From Aphelenchoides besseyi (lineage: Eukaryota; Nematoda; Chromadorea; Rhabditida; Aphelenchoididae): DNA of 64,000 bases. Under the pieces are notes generated by a model that searched no databases, was not told the DNA's origin, and was given only the letters and a program-made list of their open reading frames with translations. The translations under genes were made by a program, and so were the position numbers. Each line of letters opens with the position of its first letter. The first letter of the stretch is position 1. Of the stretch, positions 54,551 to 64,000 are shown piece after piece. Location: NCBI GenBank assembly GCA_024699855.1, contig JAMPIQ010000001.1, forward strand, positions 7,626,001-7,690,000, read 5' to 3'.

Positions 54551-55989
54551 ATGCTACTCACGGTGTTTCTTATTGGTTTCATAAATTTGGTTATCGCTAC
54601 AGATCCAAATGGCTACATTGTTTTTTGTCCGTGTATGGGTAAGGAATTAGTTAACTTGCCGTCTACAATGTCGTTTAGGACGTTTTGGTAATCAATTTGA
54701 GACCTTCTTGGGGACATTAAACTTCGCAAAAGAACTCAACCGAACTCTTGTTCTTCCACCATTTCTCGAATATCCATTTGGCTCAACGGTTGCGGTATGT
54801 TGTTCTTACTTAGTCCCAAATGCTACAATAACTATCTATTTTCAGAACATTGTTGCCTTCAAAAGTGTTTTTGACGTAGAACCGATATTAGAATTTCACC
54901 GAGTTGTTACTATGGACGAGTTCATGAAGACGTTAGCAAACGAAATTTGGCCGGAAAAAGAACGAAAAGGTACGAATTCCGAACTTTTCACTTCTTAGCT
55001 TATGCGATTTTAGTTCTTTGTTGGGCTCCGCGTGAAAGCTATAAAACCGAAAACAGCGGAAAAAGTTGCCATGCCAAAGAAGGGAATCCCTATGGTCCGT
55101 TTTGGAATCACTTTTCCGTTGATTTTGTTGATGATTTATATTTTGGCCAAATCGGATACGACGTTTCAAATCCGCAAGTAGTTAGACAGTGGAAAGCAAA
55201 GTAGAGAGAAAAACAGTTAATCGAAATTAGTTCCTTCTTTTTGCAGATATCCGTCTACATCGTTTCCCGTTCTTGCATTCTCGTCTGCTCCCGTCGACTT
55301 TCCAATTCTTCCGAACAATCGACACATTCAACGGTATTTCCGGTGGTCCAAACATATTCGTGATGAAGCGGAAGAGTTCGTGAAATTGCATTTGAGACGT
55401 CCATTCATCGGAATTCACTTGCGAAATGGAGTCGATTGGGCAAGTTGATCATTATTGTTTTCATTGTTTCATTTAGGAAAATGCATGCAAACATATCGAT
55501 TCGTACGAACACTTTTTTGCTTCAGCTCAATGTACCGGAGATGATTTTGAATTCGGTCGTCCATCAAAAGAGTTGTGTTTTCCATCGCAAGATCAAGTCA
55601 TCGAAGATATAGGCGAGGAAATTCGTCGTCATGATGCGAAGAGTGTTTACGTGAGTTCAGACAACGATTTTATGCTCGGCACTTTTCATCAATCGTTCAA
55701 CAAGACCGTAGGTCTAATTCAACGCTTCAATGAGCAAACCCAGTTGCAGATTGGATTCAGAAAGCTGCGAAACGATAATCCGTATTTAAGTTTGGCGATT
55801 TTGGATTTGGCTGATCACTTGATTGCTAACTGTGTTTCAACCTTCAGCGGATTTGCTGTTCGACAGCGACGTTTTGGATTAAATCAGCAATACAGGTCTC
55901 ATTCGTTTTTCGGTTTTCGAGAAACTCCGGTGAAGAAGATCGAAGCAAAAGTTGACGTGAAAGAAACAACGTTAAGAGACGAGTTATAA
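54551..55989 (+). CDS. POFUT1: Protein O-fucosyltransferase 1
   Basis: ER enzyme that adds O-fucose to EGF repeats such as those of Notch. The start [25 protein letters not shown] is a signal peptide. Motifs: [33 protein letters not shown] (the GRFGNQ GDP-fucose loop), [16 protein letters not shown], and VGIHLRNG-type [16 protein letters not shown]. The C-terminal [10 protein letters not shown] and [20 protein letters not shown] blocks also fit. The protein ends TTLRDEL, an ER-retrieval signal. About five introns; length fits the family at about 390 residues. Same strand as LYST and syntaxin-6, 216 bp after the latter. Confidence 0.95.
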
Positions 55990-56245
55990 GTTATTTCTTC
56001 TTGTATTGCCAAGCTAACAATAAACTGAGACTTTTACTCAAATGAAATTACAGAACGGAATGTGCAGTGTTAATCTACGGTAACAGACACCGGTCTTTTG
56101 GGTCGTTGAAGTTATTGCGGGAAGAGAAACGGGTTTGTTAAAATCGGCTTTTTATTGACTAGTTCGATTAGGAAAAGTGTAATTTCTACTGTTTTGGCAG
56201 CTACAAAAGCTTATTGCTGCTAAATAAGAAAGAGAGAAAAGACTT

Positions 56246-58332
56246 TTACTCATGTTGTTTGTTGAGATCACGAAGGTTTGACAGGAACTTTTCGGGCGTA
56301 ATGATTTGGTCGGAGCCGATGATCACTTCCCAAGTTTTTTGAGCTCGAGTTACTTGGTAAGCGGAACGCATTTCCGAATACGTAACTCCGCCAACAATGA
56401 AAATGATCAAACGAGGACCGGAGCGCATTTGCGAGTAACGTTGGTCCTTATGCCATTGACCGTAACGAGCTGATGCCGGCGCTCTAAAACGGAAACGATT
56501 GAATAATTGATGATGTTTGTTGACGAACTTTGCACGATACGGTTGAGTCACTTGACGACCGGCAAGAAACGGAAAATGTTTTGTGTCCAATTTGTCATCC
56601 ACAACATCTTCCATAATGTCTTTAATGACAGGAACCCAACGAGAAGACTGATAAACTAAAATGGAGACCAATTAATCCGGACAACAAGTCAATCCAATTA
56701 CTTTGTTCATCGGCTCTTTCACGTCGATTCGGCACCCAGACACGCTTCCGACCTTGCTGTAAAGTTGAAAGGTTTAGTCTGAAGACAAAAAATTGCATTT
56801 TCTTACATCGATGGTAATATTCAATCCAAGAAGAGCGGCATTTGTGATTGTTTCTTTTTCAGCCATTGAAATATTCGCGTGTTGTAGAAGTTTGTTCAGG
56901 TTTTCGTCCGTTACACCTAAACATTGAATACAGTTTTAAAGAGACGACTTATCGGCCAACCGTTCTTTGAGATGATGTACAACAAAATAAGTCGAATTCG
57001 ATCCTCCGTCTTCACGGCTGGATCAATGAGCAGTGGTACCATGATTTTTGTTGGATCTTTGATTCGCTCACCATCAGCATCCATTCCCATGGCCAAATCT
57101 TGTTCGACTTTGCACAATTTATCAACGCCAGTTTGATATCGACGCATACACTCTTCAGCCAAATGGAAATGTGTGCTGAATTTGTTCAATTCCTTTTGGT
57201 ATTGTGGCATCTTTTTGATCATCAATGACAAATCCTTAATCGATTTAACATCACTGGGCATCTTCTTGTGTTCGGAGAACTTCTTCAATCCTTTGGTAAC
57301 CTAAATTCAGAAATCGATGTAATATTAATGGTTTCTAAACTTGCATCTTGTGAAACTTCAGCAATGTGTTTGTGTCGATTCTCAACCCAAAGATCATCGT
57401 TCTCATCCAAAAGTACTTCCTTATCGACACTCTCACCACCTCCTGTTTCATAACGATAAACATCGTTCTCAATTCCCAATAAATCGTAGCACATTGCTTG
57501 AAGAGTCAACTCGTGAAGCAGTGGAGTAACGCCGTCGAATCCACGATCAATGATCAAAAGTTGAGATCGAGCTTTTTCCGATCCCTCGCCCATAGTAGGA
57601 TCGTCCGCTTTGTAGGCATCCAATTTCTGTTCAACCAAATGTCCTAACTCAACGTTCCGTTCAAAGTCTGCTCGATAGCTTCAAAGAGCAAACAAATGAT
57701 AAAAATTGTTCTACAAAACAAACCGAATTGACGGGTATTCGCCCAAAGTCGCGCAGACGGTTGCAATTTGTTCGGCGATTCTCTCCAAATTTGCAGTCAA
57801 CAACCCGTGGCGTTGCGGATTGTAGTAAAGAGGAAATGTGTCCGGCGAATCGAGAACGTAAACTTGACTTTCGTATGGTGTAAATGCAATGTTGATTTCC
57901 TTCAAGTTTTTGATGAATTTCGAGACGGGACTACGTGACAACGTTGAAAACAGCTGATCGGAACATGCTTCAGTGAAGAAGATATGAGCCCATTTGTACT
58001 GATTACGACCACCCGGAAAGTCGGCCATCAGTTTGTCAATTGATTCTTTGGTCGGAGCAATCAAATAGATGCCATCAAGTGAAGTTAATGGTTCACGACG
58101 TTTATTCAAGTCCTCCACAATCGTAATTCCTTCGTCCATAATGTCGTGCATTTTGCAACACGCACTCAACATCTTCATTGCCAGCCGATCCACAACTAAA
58201 ACATTCCAACTGCCACCACCGGGCTTGTGTAACGGCTTAATCACGTCATTCAAAAGTTCTGAAAGTTTCGAAGAACCTGAGAACAAGCAAAGACAAAAAC
58301 TCACTTTGTCCAACCAGATCCTTAAGAGTCAT
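56246..58332 (-). CDS. unc-18: Sec1/Munc18 protein (UNC-18/STXBP1 type)
   Basis: SM protein that binds syntaxin for synaptic vesicle exocytosis. The first exon MTLKDLVGQ joins by an intron to [84 protein letters not shown] follows, then the STXBP1-typical [33 protein letters not shown], then [38 protein letters not shown]. Domain 3 has [28 protein letters not shown]. It ends with [30 protein letters not shown], a [23 protein letters not shown] strand and [10 protein letters not shown]. These match the neuronal UNC-18/STXBP1 branch rather than VPS45 or VPS33. Confidence 0.95.
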
Positions 58333-58943
58333 TTTTTGTTAACGCATAAATCGACAATGGATAAAATGAATCTGAAAAAACAATAAAGTAAACCACTTGG
58401 TAAGGCGGGAAAAATCGAAGAGTAAGAGACGGCGCATCGATTCATGACGGGAAAACAAAAGCCTTTGCACCGGGGGCAGTTCGAAGTCAATACTTTTTTG
58501 GTATTCACATCTAACCAACGGCAAAAAGGCCAAAAACGCATACATCTACTTGAGGCCAATGGCTGTTGGTCCCCGAAGAGCTGCACAAACCACTCTCTCA
58601 CTCCGTTTTCACAACAACCATTGACGGTCCTTTTCAGTGCGCACACTCAACGAAATTTCGCTTCTCGTCTTTTTGCATAAACGGTTCTATTGCCTACGGG
58701 CGTATTTCGATTTCCCAATCTCACTCGTTGCGGATGACAAACCGCAAATATGAATCACGAAAACCATTCCGTCAAAAAGGGGATCGTCGATTTTCGAATG
58801 TTGCAAATCGCCGGTTGACGTCAAAGATTAAAACAAATTTGTACGTGATTTAATAATCTCAAGCACATGGTTCAAGCATTCAAATATAACACACGAATAC
58901 AATGAATAACAAATCGCGTTTCCAACTTCCGAACTGCAACCTT
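58333..58943. other. Intergenic, upstream of UNC-18
   Basis: No coding support. The part next to 58333 should carry the UNC-18 promoter, and the far end is the 3' flank of the macro-domain gene. Confidence 0.45.
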
Positions 58944-59765
58944 TCAATTTCCCTTCTCAGTTTGACCATCAGTTTTCTGTTCATCTTCATTCAGCTCGGC
59001 AATTCGTTGCTTATAAAGTTCGTAGTCGTCCTCCAAGAAACAACAAAAGATGACTTTTTCCATCTAAAAATGAAATCGTCTCCAATTTAAACGTATTTCC
59101 GTAGTACCTCAGGGTTCTTTTCTAACCACTCGCTTACTGCTTTTGTTGCTATCTCACACTACAAACCCAATTTGAAAGCTCACGAGAGTTCGCTTACCGC
59201 TAAATCATTTGGAAAGTAGTAGACGCCCGTTGAGATGCACGGAAATGCCTAGAGCAAAATCAAATTCTTTTCTAGATCTTTGAACTTACAATTGATTTCA
59301 CGTCGTTTTGTTTTGCAACTTCCAACGAATTCAAGTAGCAATTTCTAAGGTCGTCTAAAATCGTTGAAATTACTACTAAAAGATGAAGTACTACGATTAC
59401 TTTGCTGATTTTGTGGTACTGGATTGTCGTGGATTTGTGGTCCAACGGTGTGAATAATATCTGGAAAAAATGAAAACACCAACAGATAATCAATCGAATT
59501 ACATTTCACATTCTTGATGTTATAAGCTTTCGTCAATTTTGCTTCTCCAACCTTACATCCACCTAGTTGAACGCACTCGTCGTACAGCGACTTGCCAGCA
59601 GCTCGATGAATCGCTCCATCAACTCCACCACCTAAAAATGTCGTTGTACATACACTAAGAATTCCAAAACAAACCTCCGCGAAGTGATTTGTTAGCAGCG
59701 TTGACAATCGCATCGACAGTCATTTTCGTTATATCGCCAAGAACCGTGCTCAATTTGCTACTCAT
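58944..59765 (-). CDS. MacroD-type macro-domain protein
   Basis: ADP-ribose-binding macro domain, MACROD1/2 branch; such proteins remove mono-ADP-ribose or hydrolyse O-acetyl-ADP-ribose. The start [30 protein letters not shown] carries the DAIVNAAN motif. An intron splits the glycine loop [46 protein letters not shown] and [21 protein letters not shown] come next. Then [17 protein letters not shown] and a [21 protein letters not shown] tail follow, ending TEKGN. Catalytic-loop residues are present. There is no targeting peptide, so a cytoplasmic or nuclear location is likely. It is divergent from WDR6 across about 240 bp. Confidence 0.92.
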
Positions 59766-60004
59766 TTTAGAAATTACTCGCTAAAACTAAATATCCTCGA
59801 GAAGACTATTAGCCGAATTGATAAGTTTTCTATTACAACAAGAAGAAAAGACTGTATGACTACCAAGTTTGGCATCGAATCATTCTGAAACAACGAAATG
59901 TACGATCGGAGGCAATCAGTTTAACGTTGCTCGGATCGTCAAAAAGCTCAAGCCATTTACGATGAAACGAATTCACAAAGTTGCGAATTTGAAAATTTAA
60001 CACA
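59766..60004. promoter_or_regulatory. Divergent region macro-domain gene / WDR6
   Basis: A 239-bp spacer between the two starts used here. An upstream ATG at about 59858 opens only a 10-codon frame (MTTKFGIESF), which could be an upstream open frame or part of an unrecognised first WDR6 exon. Confidence 0.4.
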
Positions 60005-63000
60005 ATGGTTATTGTCGGTCCACGGCTTTGTTTTTGCAACAGAGCAGGAACAAGCCAAATACTTTGCGGTAGTTTTAGAGTTATGAATGAATGAAATTTA
60101 ACGTTTAGGAAATGGAAATGTGATCGAAGTTCGAGATCCACAAACAAACGAATTTCAAATTGAACAAACGATCAATATATTCGATGTTACAATCATTCAT
60201 GGGATTGTTTCTGTTCCAAAAGGTATTCAAAATCTGAACGTATAAATCTTTTTAGTTCTTAGGTGGTTATGTTTGTTATGGAGATCGAGAGTTGGGCATT
60301 TTGACTAATGATCTTCAAGTTCGATCGAAACTGAAAATGGATTCCTGGATTAGTGCAGTTTCCGCTTTGAACAACGATGAGGTTTAATTTCATTCATATT
60401 CACAACTATTTTTGCTTTTTAGGTTTTTGTTTTGACTGCTCACAATGTATTGCATTTCATCGACAACTCGACTGCTACGATCAATCGAATACTACAGCTG
60501 GAGAACGTTGGAGTTTTGTAGGTTTACTTTTTTTAACCTTTTCCATTGAATTGATTGTAGATTGTCCGGTATTCTTAAGGGTGAAACTTTCGAAAAGTTG
60601 CTTGTGGTTGTTGGGACGGTTTTCGGTGTCATCAAATTGTTTCGTCCGTTTGAATCTTCTGCTGCCTTTGCTACTTGCGATGGTCATATGGTTGAGATTG
60701 TAATTTTGAAGTAGAGCAATGAATCGTTTTTCAGGGAATGACATTTGGATTAGCCGAAGAAAACGACATGATCTACTCGATTTCCGATGATCGAAGTCTT
60801 CGAGTTTGGGACGTGAAGACACAAGAACAAGCAGCCGTTGACTTCGGTCATAACGGTCGTCCTTTAGCAATCATTGTTACCGATGAATATGAAGTCTTGA
60901 CTGCTGGGGGTGATCAAGTGGTTTGCGTTTGGCAGTTTGATACGCAGATTTCAAGACTTCAACTCAAACAAAAAATTCTATTTAATGGAGGTCCAATTCG
61001 ATCTTTGCATCTTTCTCAAAATGGAAACCTAGTAAGTTGTTTTAAGTGATGAACTAATCAAAGTGCTTTTAGTTTGTTGGATCAGATACGGGAGCTTTGT
61101 ATCGAACTCAACTTCACAAATCAACAGTTGAGTTCCTTAACTTAACAGTTCAATTACCAAAAATCGCTGCTTTTGTTTCATTCGACAACGTGAATCGAGT
61201 GTTTTTATCAGAATCAAGGTATTTGCAATGATTAGCATTGATGCTGATTGTCTTTTTAGAGAAATTATTATACAACACGGCAATCAGTTGATTCCCGGTT
61301 GTACTCCTCTTCCATTTCGTTTTAACTCACTTAGCGTACTTCCACAAACTCGGCTGTTTAGCGTATTGACCGAAGATTCACTGTTCGTTTTCGACAGTAA
61401 ACCGGAATGAACATCCCAAATGAGCTGATTTCTTTAGGCTTAAACAACGTCCTATTGGGAACATGGAAATTTGAAAATTATGCATGTTTGTCTTTTTGGA
61501 TCGACCGTTTTTGTTTTGTTTGTACAAGTGAACTTCAATGTGTAGGTTTTGGTTCTCAAATTTTTTATTGGTGTCCGACCGTTTAGCATGTTCTTGAATG
61601 GAAGAGTGAATTCACTTATCGTCAGAGTTTTTCGATAGAACGAAAACATTTCATCTGCTCGGGTTGTTTCTACCGGGAGTTTGTGGTTTTGGGCACAACC
61701 AATGGTTCAATCTATATCTTGAATCGGAATACCTTCGAAGTTAGTGATCACTTTTTGAACTGTTGATGTACATTGAATTTAGATTGTCAGTATACTAAAG
61801 AAGTTTCACAAAAGAACGACGGTTACGGACATTGCCCTAATTGGTGATCAGTTGTGTTCGATCGGTAAAGATGGAATGCTTAAGTATTGGATGTTTTCAA
61901 GCGAAAAAGGAGCGATAACTCTGATATCGAATTCAAGAGAAGAATGGCCAGCAAAGTTGATCATCGATGAAAACAAACGATTGAAATACGTTGCGGGATT
62001 TCGTGGAGTGAGTTAAACAAACGATGCAAACATACGAAAGCTAATTTCAGAGTAATTTTGTTCTTGTTACTCCCGAATCTTCGTCGTTGTGTTCCTTTAG
62101 CGTAAAATGCGGTGGTGGTCATCGTTTTTGGAACTTTTCATTGGAAGATAACCGCTTCGAATTCATCAACAAAAACCAATTCATTTTGTGTCAAGCTAAA
62201 ATCTCCGATGTCGTCGCACTTGAAGTTTGAATCTTTGCAAACTTTTGATGCGAATTTTGTTATTCAGGGGCCATTTCATGCAAGTGAAACAACCTGTCTT
62301 GACATACAACCAACAAGCGATGGAGATTTTATGATTGTAACGGGTGGAAATGATACGAGAATTGGGCTATGCAGTTACGCGACGAGTTCAGGTTTGAATG
62401 AATTGCTTGTTGAAACTTTAGCGTTTTTCAGACGCGTTGTTTCGATGCTATCAAACTGCCGAGTCAGCTTCCAGTATTCACGATCTAACACTGTGCAACG
62501 ACTTGCTTGTCACACTGGGGGGCCGTGGAGAGTTCTTTTTATGGACAATAAACAAAAGTATGAGGTTTTTATAGAACGCATTTCAAGCTCATTTAGAAAG
62601 ACAGATTACTCTCGCCAATACGAACTTTTTCGAAGACAAAGATCGATTGTTATCGGTTGCAATCAAACAAGTGAATTCAATCTACGTGATTGCAGTGGTT
62701 GGCTCTTACGCGAACATTAAGTGAGGAGTTGAAACGACACGATTGACAATCTGACATTTCAGAATCTTTCACTACGACAGACATTCAGTGGACAGTTTGA
62801 TTTGTCAGAGTTCAGTAAAAATAAAAGGGATCAGTAGTTTCACTAAAGTAAATTTTGTTCGCGATGATTGCATGATTGCAAGCACGACCGATGGACAACT
62901 GTTTTTGTACGAACTCATTGCAAATAAACAGGTAAATGCACACAAACTATCAATAGAGTATGTAGATTTAGTTAGTCAAAAAGGCCAATCATTTGATTGA

Positions 63001-63510
63001 ATTGAACAGTTTGACGGCATTGGCAAATATCGATCGTTTGATTGTATCGGGATCGACTTCCGGTCATCTTCACTTTAACCGTCTTGATGATTTTAAGTTC
63101 AAAGCTACCAGTTCAATGTTAGCTCACGGATCGACAATTACTGGTAATTGGAAGCGAGAATGATATTTCAATTGGACATGTGTTTAGACATCCAATGTCA
63201 GAGTCAAATAAACGACGCGAACATTGTCAGCGTTTCATTAGATAGATGTGCAGTTTTGTGTGTTTACGATTTCGAATACAATACGGTAAACGTGTTTTAG
63301 AGTCTTCACAATAAAACAAAATCTTTTAGTCACAAATTGTTCGTGTTGTTACCCATTGTATCTTCGATCCTTCGCGTATTCGGATTCTTTCGCAGTCAAC
63401 CGACAACAAGAATCAAAGGTTTGTATTCGATAACAGATTTCTATTGGTGTTTAATTTCCAGACTTTTGTGTTTCATTTCGGGTTACGGAATGCAGACGTT
63501 AAGTATCTAA
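60005..63510 (+). CDS. WDR6: WDR6/Rtt10-type WD40 protein
   Basis: WD40 protein of the WDR6 family, partner of the FTSJ1/Trm7 tRNA 2'-O-methyltransferase acting on the anticodon loop. The start chosen, MVIVGPRLCFCNRAGTSQILCG, joins GNGNVIEVRDPQTNEFQIEQTIN.. by an intron ending near 60109. The first propeller has LGILTNDLQVRSKLKMDSWI, then HEGMTFGLAEENDMIYSISDDRSLRVWDVKTQEQ with FGHNGRPLAIIVTDEYEVLTAGGDQVVCVW. This is the most diagnostic block, resembling WDR6's ASEDRS-RIW..GH..RVW pattern. Later blades include FHASETTCLDIQPTSDGDFMIVTGGNDTRIGL and VDSLICQSSVKIKGISSF. The C-terminus ends ISGYGMQTLSI. About fifteen short introns occur; the 5' end is the least certain part. A poly(A) signal lies near 63568. 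Confidence 0.8.
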
Positions 63511-63748
63511 GATATCGAGATAGTTATTGTTGTTGTTGTATTTTATTTTGTTAAATAATCCTAAGAAAATAAAAAAGTGGACTTATAATAATCTTTAAAG
63601 GCAACAACAAAGTTTAGTAACAAATGAAAGAATACATATAATTGAACATGCTAAACTATAACTCATCCTCAGAAGCCAATCAAGATCCACAAGAAGGCGA
63701 GAAGGATTAAGAGCCGATTAGAACACAGCAATCAACCCGCTGTTTCCA
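63511..63748. other. Intergenic between convergent genes
   Basis: AT-rich 3' flanks of WDR6 (+) and the partial gene that follows (-). No gene is seen. Confidence 0.4.
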
Positions 63749-63997
63749 TTAAGAAGAACCCGAACACGGCGAAGGTAACTGGGAGTCATTGAATTCAGAG
63801 GTGCTTGTTGATAAGATCAACGAAGGCGAATCATCGTCACGATCAAAATTTAAATTTTCGATTTCGGTTTGTTCCGTGAAATATGTTTGAACTTTTTCCA
63901 CCGCTTCAATAGCCTCGTCAATTTCACCGTAAGTCTTTGGAATGTCGACGTCGATTTGACTAAACATGTTGATATGATCAATGCCATGAGTGATTGG
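63749..63997 (-). CDS. Partial: 3' exon of an unidentified gene
   Basis: The terminal exon on the minus strand reads PITHGIDHINMFSQIDVDIPKTYGEIDEAIEAVEKVQTYF.. and ends ..FNDSQLPSPCSGSS. A TAG directly before the proline codon at the very edge (63998-64000) fits a splice acceptor, so the gene continues beyond the window. The C-terminus is acidic and Ser-rich, which would suit a regulatory protein. I do not recognise the family. Confidence 0.5.
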   Translation of the reverse strand, partial: PITHGIDHINMFSQIDVDIPKTYGEIDEAIEAVEKVQTYFTEQTEIENLNFDRDDDSPSLILSTSTSEFNDSQLPSPCSGSS

Positions 63998-64000
63998 CTA

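Overview
The window is nuclear DNA of a nematode, as far as the sequence allows. It is gene-dense, with about 26 genes in 64 kb on both strands. Almost every gene is cut by introns of about 40-50 nt that begin GTAAG/GTRNG and end TTTTAG or TTTCAG. Several contents point to Nematoda: a nuclear hormone receptor with a divergent P-box, an alpha/beta hydrolase of the nematode DUF1057 type, a single UNC-45, and a short syntaxin-6. I cannot fix the genus. Exon joins were worked out by eye from splice consensus plus protein family alignment; CDS spans run from start to stop and include introns.

Layout. 1-642: a rearranged stretch holding a 3' fragment of a duplicated protease gene, a 340-bp Tc1/mariner miniature element with 28-bp inverted repeats, and a duplicated 3' end of the GMP reductase gene. 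679-1862: an unrecognised spliced gene (-). 2806-6065: GMP reductase (+) and an intracellular trypsin-fold protease (-). 7410-10979: PP4 regulatory subunit 2 (+) facing the PP2A scaffold subunit (-). 11369-14574: complex I NDUFV1 and a DUF1057 hydrolase (both +). 14665-17378: a discoidin-domain receptor tyrosine kinase (-) with altered catalytic motifs. 17379-22439: 5 kb with no supportable gene. 22440-27614: STT3 oligosaccharyltransferase (-), one intron of which carries an oppositely transcribed zinc-finger/GIY-YIG nuclease-like gene. 28336-33911: UNC-45 and syndecan (+). 34207-39748: SART3-like (-) and PRPF6 (+), divergent. 39958-42545: mitochondrial bS18 (+) and a nuclear receptor (-), convergent. 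43014-45060: ELP3 (-). 45562-55989: LYST-type BEACH protein, syntaxin-6 and POFUT1 (all +). 56246-59765: Munc18/UNC-18 (-) and a macro-domain protein (-). 60005-63510: WDR6 (+). 63749 to the edge: the 3' end of an unidentified gene (-).

How they fit together. Most genes are conserved housekeeping or membrane-traffic genes. Repeated themes are splicing (SART3, PRPF6), phosphatase subunits (PPP4R2, PP2A-A), secretory pathway and glycosylation (STT3, POFUT1, syntaxin-6, UNC-18, LYST), tRNA anticodon modification (ELP3, WDR6), mitochondria (NDUFV1, bS18) and cell-matrix contact (DDR, syndecan). Many pairs are divergent with short shared promoter regions. A few same-strand neighbours lie 200-310 bp apart and could be operonic.

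The most unusual locus is the nested gene in STT3. It encodes putative DNA-binding zinc fingers followed by a GIY-YIG-like nuclease domain. The host intron is flanked by a 6-bp direct repeat and lacks a usable AG acceptor at the position demanded by the STT3 protein.
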